Source of the DNA: Legionella bononiensis
GTDB lineage: Bacteria; Pseudomonadota; Gammaproteobacteria; Legionellales; Legionellaceae
Assembly (NCBI RefSeq): GCF_016786215.1
Contig: NZ_JADOBG010000013.1
Span: forward strand, 1-38,008
Length of the DNA stretch: 38,008 bases
Direction: 5' to 3'
The position numbers and the translations under genes were made by a program. The notes below the pieces were generated by a model. That model made no database searches. It worked only from the letters and a program-made list of their open reading frames with translations, and was not told the origin of the DNA. Of the stretch, positions 16,781 through 25,439 are shown piece by piece. Positions within the stretch are counted from its first letter, which is position 1. Every line of letters begins with the position of its first letter.

Positions 16781-17902
16781 TTAAAATTTATCTAAATCAT
16801 CCGGTTGGATAGTCAGATTATCGTCTTTAGAATCAAAGCTCTTCTCTTCATTAAGTCGAATTTGTAAACCCACATTATTTTTGGAGTCAGCGTATTTAAT
16901 CGCGCTTTCTTTGGAAATTTTACCCTCTTTATATAAATTGAGTAATGCCTGATCAAAAGTTTGCATCCCTTGTTCAGTGCTTCGAGCCATAACTTCCTTG
17001 ATTTCCTCGACCTTACCTTTCTCAATCAGATCAGAGATATAAGGCGTATTAATTAATATTTCAACTGCAGCGATGCGCTGACTATCGATTCCAGGAATTA
17101 ATCGCAAAGAAATGATCGCGCGTAAATTAAGGGATAAATCCATTAAAATCTGTTGTTTGGCGTCTTCCGGGAAAAAATTGATTATCCTATCCAAAGTTTG
17201 GTTTGCATTATTGGCATGCAAGGTAGAAATACATAAATGTCCGGTTTCAGCATAGGCAATTGCATGTTTCATGGAGTTCCGTTCACGTATTTCTCCAATC
17301 AAAATAACATCAGGAGCTTCTCTCATAGCATTTTTCAAAGCATTATCATAACTTAAAGTATCTATCCCGACTTCACGTTGATCGACTATGGACTTTTTAT
17401 GTTCATGAATGTATTCAATGGGATCTTCTATAGTCAGAATATGTCCCCTGGTTGTTGCATTGCGATGATCAATCATGGCAGCCAAAGTGGTTGATTTTCC
17501 TGAACCAGTGGATCCAACAACCAATACCAGACCGCGAATTTCCTGGACTATTGTTTTTAATATCAACGGCAAGCGTAATTCTTCTATGGATGGGATTTTC
17601 CCCTTTATATAACGTACCACCATCGCTACTTCACCACGCTGCCGGAAAATATTGATCCTGAATCGACCCACGCCATTTACGGATAAGGCCATATTCAGTT
17701 CCATATTGGCCTCAAATTCCTTCTGTTGATCATCATTGGTTATCGATAAAACGATTTCAGCCATTTGCTGGGATTTAATCGCAGCCTGACCTATAGGTGA
17801 AGTAACACCTTGAATCTTGATATTGGGAGGAGCTCCCACACTGAAGAATAAATCCGAAGCCTCTTTATCAACCATCAATTTGAAAAAAGGAGTTATATCC
17901 AT
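16781..17902 (-). CDS. pilU: Type IV pilus retraction ATPase PilU
   Basis: Hexameric AAA+-like ATPase that assists PilT in pilus retraction and twitching; cytoplasmic face of the inner membrane. 373 aa from ATG 17902. Walker A GSTGSGKST is at about 130-138, then IEDPIEYIHEH, the Walker B/Asp box DVILIGEIR, and the His box STLHANNANQTLDRIINFFP. The C-terminal VEILINTPYISDLI and STEQGMQTFDQALL are as I remember in PilU rather than PilT. A TTG at 17914 would add four residues, but has no better ribosome site. pilT is not adjacent, unlike in Pseudomonas. Confidence 0.92.
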   Translation of the reverse strand: MDITPFFKLMVDKEASDLFFSVGAPPNIKIQGVTSPIGQAAIKSQQMAEIVLSITNDDQQKEFEANMELNMALSVNGVGRFRINIFRQRGEVAMVVRYIKGKIPSIEELRLPLILKTIVQEIRGLVLVVGSTGSGKSTTLAAMIDHRNATTRGHILTIEDPIEYIHEHKKSIVDQREVGIDTLSYDNALKNAMREAPDVILIGEIRERNSMKHAIAYAETGHLCISTLHANNANQTLDRIINFFPEDAKQQILMDLSLNLRAIISLRLIPGIDSQRIAAVEILINTPYISDLIEKGKVEEIKEVMARSTEQGMQTFDQALLNLYKEGKISKESAIKYADSKNNVGLQIRLNEEKSFDSKDDNLTIQPDDLDKF

Positions 17903-17990
17903 ATATAGGCTCAACTTTTTAATTTTTATATAATAAGTTTAGTCAAAACTGATGAATATGCGAATCCCTTCTGCAGGTTGTTTCAAAACA

Positions 17991-18821
17991 TTAATCTAAA
18001 GTAAACACAGTTGGAAATAAAGGATGATCCATTCTGGCTCCAGCAGGTAATTCATCGATCAGGCCCGGAAAATCAGGGGAAGTAACCCATGATCTTGGCG
18101 CGTGAGTCATATCATCCCCTAGAAATCGTACCGAGAACACGCGTCTTCGCTGTTGAGTATTCACTCCTCTTGCCATATGTAAGGTCAGCATATGAAAACA
18201 AACGACATCACCTGGTTCTATATCCCAACCGATAATAGGAAAATCCGTTCTCGACTGCTCAATCTCAGGAAGCTCCTGCAAACTTCCTTCAGGAAACCAT
18301 TTAGCCTGATTATCCATAAAAGTTCTGGGCATCAGCCACGGCCCAAGATGAGAACCAGCAACAAACTCCAAAGTGGACTCTCTGCTCACTGGATCTACCG
18401 GAATCCAGAAGCTACAATTTTGTCGACCGGCCACGTTATAATAGGGTTGATCCTGATGCCAGGGAGTAACTTGGCGCGTTCCAGGTTCTTTCACCAGCAA
18501 ATGATCATGATAGAGCCTCACTTCCTGGCTTTGCATTAATTGAGCGGCAATGGCACCAAGTTGCGTTTCGAATATGAGGTTCTGATAAAAAGGATTATTT
18601 TGCCAGGTACAAAAATCTTCAACAAAAAAACCTGGGTCATCTGGTCTGCTCGCAACTTTAGCTCTTGGACTCAAAGCAGATAAATTAAGCTCTATGCCCT
18701 TACGTAAGGTATCGATTTCTTCCGCACTTAATAATTGACGGAGACAGACGGCGCCATCTCTCTGGAACGAATTAATTTCTTCATCAAGTTGAACTCGTTC
18801 TGAGTCATTACGATTGAACAT
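17991..18821 (-). CDS. PhyH-family Fe(II)/2-oxoglutarate dioxygenase
   Basis: 276 aa, phytanoyl-CoA dioxygenase superfamily. The iron facial triad is visible as H122-x-D124 in PWHQDQPYY and H215 in LHMARG, with the 2-oxoglutarate-binding Arg a little further on in RRRVFSVRF. The substrate is unknown; relatives hydroxylate lipids, amino acids or small molecules. Its ATG at 18821 overlaps the radA stop by one base (TGATG). GTG at 18824 is an equally possible start, and GGAG sits 5-8 nt upstream of either. It is therefore tightly coupled to radA, with no obvious functional link. Confidence 0.88.
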   Translation of the reverse strand: MFNRNDSERVQLDEEINSFQRDGAVCLRQLLSAEEIDTLRKGIELNLSALSPRAKVASRPDDPGFFVEDFCTWQNNPFYQNLIFETQLGAIAAQLMQSQEVRLYHDHLLVKEPGTRQVTPWHQDQPYYNVAGRQNCSFWIPVDPVSRESTLEFVAGSHLGPWLMPRTFMDNQAKWFPEGSLQELPEIEQSRTDFPIIGWDIEPGDVVCFHMLTLHMARGVNTQQRRRVFSVRFLGDDMTHAPRSWVTSPDFPGLIDELPAGARMDHPLFPTVFTLD

Positions 18822-20176
18822 CACATTTTCTCCAATACATCCCGCAAGTATTTTACCGGCTCAATAATCATGGAGGAACCTTGTTGTTGCTTGGGAGCGT
18901 TAGCAAAAGGAACTATTGCTCTTTTGAATCCATGCTTTACTGCTTCTTTAATCCGCTCCTGACCACTCTGTACAGGCCTAATTTCCCCAGCCAAACCGAC
19001 TTCACCAAAAATAATGGTTTCACTATCAAAGACCCGATTTCGCAGACTGGAAACTACCGCGGCCAGCAGAGCCAGATCGCTTCCTGTTTCTGTAACTTTA
19101 ACTCCGCCCACCACATTGATAAAAACATCCTGATCGTAGGTTGCAATACCGCCATGCCGATGCAACACGGCAAGCAAAATTGCCAGTCGATTATGCTCCA
19201 GACCTGCGGTTACCCGTTTTGCCTGTTGTCCATGCGCCTCATCAACCAAGGCCTGAACTTCAACCAGCATCGGACGTGAACCCTCCCAGGTCACCATCAC
19301 CGCACTTCCAGGAGTGGGCTCGGGTTGTCGTGATAAAAAAATAGCTGAAGGATTGGCTACTTCCTTCAAGCCTCTATCGGTCATCGCGAAAACCCCCAGT
19401 TCATTAACGGCTCCAAATCGATTTTTTATCGCGCGAATGACTCGAAATCTGCTGTCGCTTTGACCTTCAAAATAAAGAACACTGTCAACCATATGCTCCA
19501 GAACCCTGGGCCCTGCCAGAGTACCTTCTTTGGTTACATGACCTACGAGAAAAACAGCGGTTTGCGTCATTTTGGCAAAACGTACTAATTGAGCGGCAGA
19601 TTCTCTGACCTGGCTGACCCCTCCGGGAGCAGAACTGATGGTTTCGGTAAAAATGGTTTGTATGGAATCTACAACAATAATTCTAGGCTTTTCCTTTTGC
19701 GCATGGGCAATTATTGACTCCACCTGAGTCTCAGCCAATAACCGTAATCCCGCGAGAGGTAAACCAAGTCTCTGGGCTCGCATGGCAACTTGTTGTAACG
19801 ACTCTTCACCGGTTACATATAATACCGTTTCCTGCATGGATAAATTGGCCAAAGTCTGTAATAACAATGTGGATTTACCAATCCCCGGATCGCCCCCGAT
19901 CAGGACAACAGAACCGTAAACCAAACCACCACCTAACACTCTGTTCAATTCAGATAATCCACAGTCCATGCGAACATCTTTATCCATAACGACATCTTCA
20001 ACTGCGGTGATTACAGAGCGTTGGTTAGCCCATTGCCCACTTCGGGAATTTCGGTTCTCGGTTATGACTCCTTCTTCAGATATTGAATTCCAGGATCCGC
20101 ATTGCGTACATTGTCCAGCCCACTGTTTGAACGTTGCTGCACATTGGTTACAAACAAACTGGGTTTTTATCTTCAT
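18821..20176 (-). CDS. radA: DNA repair/recombination helicase RadA (Sms)
   Basis: Branch-migration helicase acting in recombination and natural transformation; cytosolic. 451 aa. The N-terminal zinc finger has C9, C12, C23 and C26. The RecA-like core has Walker A GGDPGIGKST near 93-102 and the RadA-specific KNRFG motif near 250. The C-terminal Lon-protease-like domain is non-proteolytic, with TGSDLALLAAVVSS and the GEIRPV region. ATG at 20176 with AAGG 9 nt upstream. It is first gene of radA-PhyH. comF elsewhere in the window also serves DNA uptake. Confidence 0.97.
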   Translation of the reverse strand: MKIKTQFVCNQCAATFKQWAGQCTQCGSWNSISEEGVITENRNSRSGQWANQRSVITAVEDVVMDKDVRMDCGLSELNRVLGGGLVYGSVVLIGGDPGIGKSTLLLQTLANLSMQETVLYVTGEESLQQVAMRAQRLGLPLAGLRLLAETQVESIIAHAQKEKPRIIVVDSIQTIFTETISSAPGGVSQVRESAAQLVRFAKMTQTAVFLVGHVTKEGTLAGPRVLEHMVDSVLYFEGQSDSRFRVIRAIKNRFGAVNELGVFAMTDRGLKEVANPSAIFLSRQPEPTPGSAVMVTWEGSRPMLVEVQALVDEAHGQQAKRVTAGLEHNRLAILLAVLHRHGGIATYDQDVFINVVGGVKVTETGSDLALLAAVVSSLRNRVFDSETIIFGEVGLAGEIRPVQSGQERIKEAVKHGFKRAIVPFANAPKQQQGSSMIIEPVKYLRDVLEKM

Positions 20177-20257
20177 TACAGTTAACCTTGATTAATCCAT
20201 TACTATAAAGTGATAAATGATAACTGATAGTTAAAATAATTACCTAAGGAATTTTAT

Positions 20258-20281
20258 TAATGAAGCTCAACAGCTTCATTA
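20258..20281 (-). terminator. Hairpin at the end of the 159-aa gene
   Basis: A perfect 10-bp stem (TAATGAAGCT/AGCTTCATTA) with a CAAC tetraloop, overlapping the stop codon of the 159-aa gene. On the minus strand the next bases are A/T-rich, not a clean T-tract. Confidence 0.5.
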
Positions 20282-20758
20282 TTGAGGAGATAAAGACGTC
20301 TCTATTGATGGTACGTCTATTACAAGAGTGGGTTTTTGCTCATCATTACTGAATAATGGTGGAAAATGAGTTCCTGCAGAAGGATCAGGAACCAGATCAT
20401 CAGCCAGCTCCTCGGAAGAATCCATTAAATCATGCTTCATAACCTCCTGTTTCGCGTTCATTACATGCGCTGATCTCAGATCCTGAAACAAAGAAAACAA
20501 GAATTGAAAAGGAAGAAACACCGTCTGAACCACTCCGGCTATTACCCCTAAAGCAAGAGTCACTGGAATAGCGAGTAACAGTACAGGACTTGAAATTAGT
20601 GCAAAAAATAAAGAAAAACCTCGTACAAGTTCACTATGTTCTTCTGCAGCAGTTCCCCTAAACAGTGTAATCAACAGATTAAGAGGCGTTATTGATAGAT
20701 TGAACGTATCGTACATATTTTTTTTGAAGTCAGTATAACTTTGTTCCACTTGACTCAT
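20279..20758 (-). CDS. Small membrane protein, Dot/Icm effector candidate
   Basis: 159 aa, no recognised domain. A soluble N-terminus (1-45) is followed by a long hydrophobic stretch at about 48-92, enough for two membrane helices. The polar acidic C-terminal tail has SSEELADD near 114-121, the Glu-rich type of feature common in Dot/Icm signals. No cleavable signal peptide. ATG at 20758 has GGAG at 6 nt. The PmrA-type promoter upstream is the best argument for an effector. Similar small genes sit between radA and xseB in L. pneumophila as I recall (lpg2327/lpg2328 area), but I cannot match the sequence. Export is inferred. Confidence 0.7.
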   Translation of the reverse strand: MSQVEQSYTDFKKNMYDTFNLSITPLNLLITLFRGTAAEEHSELVRGFSLFFALISSPVLLLAIPVTLALGVIAGVVQTVFLPFQFLFSLFQDLRSAHVMNAKQEVMKHDLMDSSEELADDLVPDPSAGTHFPPLFSNDEQKPTLVIDVPSIETSLSPQ

Positions 20759-20803
20759 AAAAGACTCCTTAAAATCACTAATTCATGACATTTTTTGGCC
20801 AGA

Positions 20804-20837
20804 AGTTTAACATGCTCTACATTAAGATTTTATTAAA
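20804..20837 (-). promoter_or_regulatory. PmrA-type box and promoter of the 159-aa gene
   Basis: On the minus strand two exact TTAAT half-sites (20836-20832 and 20825-20821) repeat with an 11-bp period. An extended -10, TG-T-TAAACT (-10 at 20809-20804), begins 11 bp after the second. This is the layout of PmrA-activated effector promoters (consensus about cTTAATatT-N2-cTTAATatT, recalled). The leader would be about 40 nt. Confidence 0.6.
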
Positions 20838-20895
20838 AATTTTCTTAATTGAAGAGACCCGTCATCATGTGCCCCAATTCAACGCCAATTGCAAG

Positions 20896-20923
20896 TTGAA
20901 TCCTTAGCCTAACTCAGTATAAT
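20896..20923 (+). promoter_or_regulatory. Promoter of xseB-ispA
   Basis: TTGAAT (20896-20901), a 16-bp spacer and a consensus TATAAT (20918-20923), 29 bp before the xseB ATG. It diverges from the PmrA-type promoter about 60 bp away. Confidence 0.6.
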
Positions 20924-20952
20924 CACAGCATTTCAGGATATTGAGAACTCTT

Positions 20953-21183
20953 ATGAGTAAAGGCATTAATTTCGAACAATCAGTAACAGAACTCGAAGAA
21001 ATAGTAAAACAATTAGAAAAAGGGGAACTGTCTCTTGAAGACTCGCTAAAACAATTTGAAAAAGGAATTGGATTAGCCAGACGTTGTCAGGATGTACTGA
21101 ATCAGGCCGAACAAAAAATCGAAACGCTTACTGCTTCTCATTCTACTTCTGAAGCCCAATCGGATGAGCCAACAAGTGATTGA
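20953..21183 (+). CDS. xseB: Exodeoxyribonuclease VII small subunit XseB
   Basis: 76-aa helical-hairpin subunit that wraps XseA in exonuclease VII; cytosolic. It shows the family pattern [33 protein letters not shown] and L-x-R-x-C-Q. ATG at 20953 is used: the TTG at 20941 lies 2 nt from AGGA, too close to serve, while GAG stands 7 nt before the ATG. It overlaps ispA by 20 bp, the usual xseB-ispA arrangement. dxs, often third in this cluster, is absent. Confidence 0.93.
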   Translation: MSKGINFEQSVTELEEIVKQLEKGELSLEDSLKQFEKGIGLARRCQDVLNQAEQKIETLTASHSTSEAQSDEPTSD

Positions 21184-22060
21184 TACCTATATCCAACGTC
21201 ATGAAAACTGCCTCAAACAGATACTGAATACCACGCATATACCTGCAGATCGTATCTATTCAGCATTGAATTACTCATTATTCCCAGGCGGCAAAAGAAT
21301 CAGGCCTATCATGGTTTATTTAACTGGTGAACTGCTCGACATCGATATTCAAATTCTTGATATTATTGCCGCAGCAATAGAATTAACGCATTGTTATTCA
21401 TTAATTCATGATGATCTTCCTGCAATGGATGATGATGATTTACGTAGGGGAAAACCAAGTTGTCATAAAGCGTACGATGAGGCTACCGCAATTCTGGTTG
21501 GCGATGGAATGCAGGCATTGGCTATTGAAGTACTATTAACCCATTTACCAGGATTATTAAGTCCATCACAGATTGTTTCAATTACCAGAACCTTAGTGAG
21601 AGCCAGCGGTGTAAGCGGCATGGTTAGCGGACAAAGCCTTGATCTGACCAAACTGGCATTTTCTTCAGTTTCTGAAGAAGAACTGCGAAAAATACACCTT
21701 CTCAAAACCGGTCAATTGATCATGGCCTGCTTTGAAATGGTATTAGCTGCGCAAAAGACAACTCATGAACACACTGAAACAGCGCTTAGAGAGTATGCAC
21801 AACATATCGGCCTGGTATTCCAGATGCAAGACGATTATCTGGATCGGTATGCGCCAGCAAACCTTCTTGGTAAAGGGAGATCCTCAGATACAGCAAATCA
21901 AAAAACCACTTTTGCTACACTCTATACCAAACAACAACTGGAAGAGAAAATTGCCGAGCATTATCAACTTGCCCTGGATTCACTCACAGTATTTGATCAA
22001 AAAGCCACCGCTTTAATTGAATTAACAGGACAATTACACAATAGAAGCAATTGTTCCTGA
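21164..22060 (+). CDS. ispA: (2E,6E)-farnesyl diphosphate synthase IspA
   Basis: Condenses isopentenyl diphosphate with dimethylallyl/geranyl diphosphate to give farnesyl diphosphate for undecaprenol and quinones; cytosolic. 298 aa. The first Asp-rich motif is [10 protein letters not shown] (about 83-92), the second DDYLD (about 223-227), with GGKRIRP near 42-48 for substrate binding. ATG at 21164 lies inside the end of xseB with a poor ribosome site, so translation is probably coupled. An inverted repeat follows and may end the transcript. Confidence 0.96.
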   Translation: MSQQVIDTYIQRHENCLKQILNTTHIPADRIYSALNYSLFPGGKRIRPIMVYLTGELLDIDIQILDIIAAAIELTHCYSLIHDDLPAMDDDDLRRGKPSCHKAYDEATAILVGDGMQALAIEVLLTHLPGLLSPSQIVSITRTLVRASGVSGMVSGQSLDLTKLAFSSVSEEELRKIHLLKTGQLIMACFEMVLAAQKTTHEHTETALREYAQHIGLVFQMQDDYLDRYAPANLLGKGRSSDTANQKTTFATLYTKQQLEEKIAEHYQLALDSLTVFDQKATALIELTGQLHNRSNCS

Positions 22061-22082
22061 GTAATGAAACCTGGGAGTGTTG

Positions 22083-22143
22083 ACAGATTCGCATAATAAT
22101 GAAAAGTATTCATTCTATCTAAGCTTTATTAATGCGAATCTGT
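22083..22143. repeat. Nested inverted repeat between ispA and bioC
   Basis: A perfect 12-bp inverted repeat, ACAGATTCGCAT (22083-22094) and ATGCGAATCTGT (22132-22143), encloses a second hairpin, AATGAA/TTCATT (22098-22103/22109-22114). The right arm is the 3' end of bioC coding sequence. It may act as a shared terminator for the convergent genes. Confidence 0.55.
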
Positions 22144-22979
22144 GATACCGGGATTATGGTCTCAATGCCTTTATCAGTTTTCCTCTGTTCGCCCTTCCAT
22201 GCATGTCCGTACACTACTTCATAAGTCAAAGGATACTTACCGTTATCAGCAATCAGCCCCGAGTAATTCTTTTCAAATTGTTGCCATGCAGTCCGACCGG
22301 TTAAACCGTGATTCCGTTCAGGATTTATATTTCGTACTCCCTGAGCTCTCAGTGCAGAAATTAATTTGGGTAGGGTCTCATAGTGAACCGATAATAATTC
22401 CATATCCATGACAGGATCTAAAAAATGCTCTGCCATAAGGCTGTCACCAATATCATGCATATCACTAAACTCATTAACATGAGCATAATGATTCGCACCA
22501 GACCAGGCCATTTTTAGCTCTTTGAACGTATCGGGGCCCAGAGTTGTAAACATCAGACAGCCGTTAACATTCATCACGCGATTAATTTCACGAAAAACCT
22601 GCGCCATTGGATTAGCCCAGTGGATTACCTGATTGGTAAACACCAAATCAAACATTCCGGTTGCAAAAGGCATATGCTGCATATCTGCGGCGACTAAAGA
22701 CCATTTTCGGCGCCAGGTCTGTTTTTTTCTGGCGAGAGCTAACATGCCTGGGACCAGATCCAATCCAATAATCTGAGCTTTAGGATAAAACAAGGATAAT
22801 TCCCTTGAAAACGAGCCAGGACCACATCCCAGATCAAGAATTCGCTGAGGAGCGATTTTCAAATAATGAAGCCTCTCAAACAACCGCTCTCCAATCTCTT
22901 GCTGGACCTTGGCGGCGCGTTCGTATTCTTCGGCATGTTTGCTAAATGCCTTGCTAATTTCATTTTTGACAGCCATCAT
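22119..22979 (-). CDS. bioC: Malonyl-ACP O-methyltransferase BioC
   Basis: SAM-dependent methylation of the malonyl carboxyl group, which starts pimeloyl synthesis for biotin; cytosolic. About 286 aa. The order fits: KHAEEYERAAKVQQEIGERL at the start, SAM motif ILDLGCGPGSFS, GLDLVPGML, then FDLVFTNQVIHWANP and LMFTTLGPDTFKEL, the last typical of BioC. ATG at 22979 (or the next ATG, 22976) fits the family; the open frame continues to a TTG at 23015 without a ribosome site. It is divergent from comF, with only about 40 bp between. No other bio gene is in view. Confidence 0.9.
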   Translation of the reverse strand: MMAVKNEISKAFSKHAEEYERAAKVQQEIGERLFERLHYLKIAPQRILDLGCGPGSFSRELSLFYPKAQIIGLDLVPGMLALARKKQTWRRKWSLVAADMQHMPFATGMFDLVFTNQVIHWANPMAQVFREINRVMNVNGCLMFTTLGPDTFKELKMAWSGANHYAHVNEFSDMHDIGDSLMAEHFLDPVMDMELLSVHYETLPKLISALRAQGVRNINPERNHGLTGRTAWQQFEKNYSGLIADNGKYPLTYEVVYGHAWKGEQRKTDKGIETIIPVSQIRINKA

Positions 22980-23020
22980 TAAGACCAAGGAAAAGTTAAT
23001 ATATAGGAAATCCAACGCTC

Positions 23021-23743
23021 GTGCGCCAGAAATTGCTCAGTATAACACAGAGTTTGCGTCTGCCTTCAATATGCACACTCTGCAACCAATTTCATAAAGG
23101 ACCTCTTGCAGTATGTTCTTTTTGTGTTGGCTTGATAAAACCTTTAGGATCTGCCTGCATCCATTGTGCATCCCCGCTTCCTGATGAACAATACCTCATT
23201 TGTGGTTCATGTATTATAAAACCACCGCATTATGATAAAGCGATTATTGGTTATACTTTTGATGAACCTTTGCGCAGCCTTATTCATCAATTCAAATACC
23301 AAAATGGCCTCCACCTCTGTAATTTTTTATGTCAGTTAATGCTTAATGCCTTACAAAAAACGCAAGATATCCCTCAATGCTTAATCCCGGTCCCAATGCA
23401 TCCCCTCAGAATCAAGCAACGTGGATTCAATCAAGCTGCTCTTCTGTCCAAAAAATTAGCTCGAAAATTAAAGATACCTTATGATTTAACCAGTTGCCAA
23501 AAAAGAATGAATACAGAGCCTCAAGCCAGTCTGGACAGAAAACAAAGACAAAAAAATGTACGTCAGGCATTTCATGCAACGCCCTTGCCTTATGAACATG
23601 TTGCTATCATTGATGATCTCCTCACTACCGGAAATACTGCTAATGAATTAGCCTTGACCCTAAAAAAAACTGGAGTTAAACAAGTCGATGTATGGTGCTG
23701 TGCCAGAACAGTGACTCAATCGATACCTGATAAACCAGGATAA
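23021..23743 (+). CDS. comF: ComF-family protein (competence, phosphoribosyltransferase fold)
   Basis: 240 aa. Four CxxC pairs (C18/C21, C32/C35, C46/C49, C61/C64) form N-terminal zinc ribbons. The C-terminal PRTase fold carries the PRPP loop VAIIDDLLTTGNT near 196-208. ComF is needed for natural transformation in Legionella and relatives; it is thought to act on incoming single strands in the cytosol (family knowledge). The start appears to be GTG at 23021, without a clear ribosome site, so the N-terminus is uncertain by a few residues, but the first CxxC limits it. Neighbour bioC on the other strand shares the upstream region. Confidence 0.9.
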   Translation: MRQKLLSITQSLRLPSICTLCNQFHKGPLAVCSFCVGLIKPLGSACIHCASPLPDEQYLICGSCIIKPPHYDKAIIGYTFDEPLRSLIHQFKYQNGLHLCNFLCQLMLNALQKTQDIPQCLIPVPMHPLRIKQRGFNQAALLSKKLARKLKIPYDLTSCQKRMNTEPQASLDRKQRQKNVRQAFHATPLPYEHVAIIDDLLTTGNTANELALTLKKTGVKQVDVWCCARTVTQSIPDKPG

Positions 23744-23801
23744 AAATAAACTCTTTTTCAAACCAGAGTAAGAGCACATCATCCCATTCAACTCATCCGG
23801 A

Positions 23802-24875
23802 TTAATGTAAAAATCGGGTCAAATCATTCACTAAAAGATTAACCAGCACCACGGTAAACACAATGACCATCAATCGATGTAATAAGACTTCCATTGCTAC
23901 AGAAATAGGTTTTCCGCGGATTTTTTCAATAAGCGCATAGAGTATAGACCCACCATCAAGCCCTGGGACGGGAAATAAATTTACCAATGCAACAGCACAA
24001 CTTAAACTGGCTATAAAATAGAAAAAGACAACAATTCCCTGTATCAAAGAGGCAACAGAAGCTGCAAACAATCCTAAAGGACCCAGCAAAATGGTAAACG
24101 GAATAACCCCGGTAACTAATTGTTTTAATATCATCAGAAAAAAATAAAATAAATGTACCATAGCACTGTTTGCTTTATTTATGGCCTGGAACAATGAAGA
24201 TGCTTGCATCAATCCAGTTGGGGCTGATAAATCAGGTTTAATACCAAGACCAGACAAAAGCGAACGCTCATTGCCAGTAAATTTTATCTGACTTAAATTG
24301 ATTGTTAACTCTTTGATTTCTTGATTATCAAGCTGTTTCAAAGAGATATTAACCTCTTTTTTTCCCCACAGAATCACCAGTTGCATCCCAACATCCTGCC
24401 ACGATGGCGTACTGTACCCATCAACAGCAATAAATTGATCACCAGAAATTACGCCGGCCTGAGCAGCGATACTGTTGGATTGAACGGATTGCACCAAAGG
24501 TAAGCGATAATTCAGACCTATATAGAATACTAAAACAAAGGCCAACCAGGCGGTAATCAAATTGGCTAAAGCACCAGAAACCAAGATGACACTCCGCTTC
24601 CAGATTGGTTTCTTGTCAAAACAGAACGCATATTCTGCAGGATCCACCGGACTTATTCTTGAATTAAGCAATTGAACATAGCCGCCCAATGGCCACATAG
24701 CCCATACCCATTCGCATCCACTGGCACTGCTCCATTGAATCAGGGGCTTACCAAAACCTATTGATATTTTTTTAATCTTTACTTGAAACATGCGTGCTGC
24801 CAACGCATGCCCTGCTTCATGTATTCCCACGACTAATATCAGTGTGAATATTATGGCGATTACTGCCATAACCAT
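23802..24875 (-). CDS. M50 site-2-type membrane metalloprotease (single PDZ)
   Basis: 357 aa. It has HEAGH at 19-23 in the first helix, a PDZ-like segment (VQSNSIAAQAGVISGDQFIAVDG), and the third zinc ligand in LFPVPGLDGG near 300. About four membrane helices. RseP of E. coli has ~450 aa and two PDZ domains, so this is a shorter single-PDZ paralogue type, not the standard RseP. It probably cuts a transmembrane substrate such as an anti-sigma factor or signal-peptide remnant (family knowledge; substrate unknown). ATG at 24875 has GGGAG 6 nt upstream. It follows the 92-aa gene by 30 bp on the same strand. Confidence 0.88.
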   Translation of the reverse strand: MVMAVIAIIFTLILVVGIHEAGHALAARMFQVKIKKISIGFGKPLIQWSSASGCEWVWAMWPLGGYVQLLNSRISPVDPAEYAFCFDKKPIWKRSVILVSGALANLITAWLAFVLVFYIGLNYRLPLVQSVQSNSIAAQAGVISGDQFIAVDGYSTPSWQDVGMQLVILWGKKEVNISLKQLDNQEIKELTINLSQIKFTGNERSLLSGLGIKPDLSAPTGLMQASSLFQAINKANSAMVHLFYFFLMILKQLVTGVIPFTILLGPLGLFAASVASLIQGIVVFFYFIASLSCAVALVNLFPVPGLDGGSILYALIEKIRGKPISVAMEVLLHRLMVIVFTVVLVNLLVNDLTRFLH

Positions 24876-24905
24876 AGAGAACTCCCGTGTTTTAAATCCA
24901 CCAAC

Positions 24906-25184
24906 CTATTTACTGGTATTATCTACCACTAATTGCAGCATGGGAATTCCTTTTCTTCCACTTAACTCATAGCCTTTTCTATACACTTCAAATACACGAT
25001 AGGCTTGATTGGATTCACTATCAATGAGTTCAACTTCATCACCCTGTTCATCAACTAATGTAACGGTTAAATGTATTTCACGAAATCCTTCGACATGATA
25101 ACGTTCTTTAAATAATTGCAATACTCGCTCCAGACTCTTCACTGTTTCATCAGCATTATGTTGACCTTGAAGGATAATATCCAT
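24906..25184 (-). CDS. Conserved-looking 92-aa soluble protein, unknown
   Basis: Not recognised. Sequence features: no signal peptide or membrane segment; a regular alternation of predicted helix (DETVKSLERVLQLFKERY) and strands (EIHLTVTLVDEQG, AYRVFEVYRKG, PMLQLVVDN), giving a small alpha/beta fold. ATG at 25184 has a strong AAGGAG 6 nt upstream. It is probably co-transcribed with the M50 protease that follows, so it may regulate it or be only a neighbour. Codon use and ribosome site argue that it is a real gene. Confidence 0.75.
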   Translation of the reverse strand: MDIILQGQHNADETVKSLERVLQLFKERYHVEGFREIHLTVTLVDEQGDEVELIDSESNQAYRVFEVYRKGYELSGRKGIPMLQLVVDNTSK

Positions 25185-25439
25185 TTGACGCTCCTTTTCA
25201 GATTACACATTGTGTGCAAAAAGTGGCTATCATTGTTGGCGGCAAAATAAAAAAGTTCTTTAGAAATACAAGGAATTTCTTCAGTGTCTACAAATTTGAC
25301 CGCAAATCGGTTACAATCTATCAATTAACTTTTATTACTAACACGACTTACGAATAACCCTAAAATTCCCTGATTAAAAAAATCCTTTAACGAAGATATC
25401 GGGCAATTTTCGCGAGTCCTAACTAAGAATTCAGATTCC

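Noticed and set aside
16710..16790. PmrA box upstream of the ankK-like gene
   Set aside because: One CTTAAT-like half-site is present, but no second half-site at 11 bp.
25295..25317. hemA promoter from TTGACC and TACAAT
   Set aside because: The spacer is only 10 bp; no suitable -35 pairs with TACAAT.
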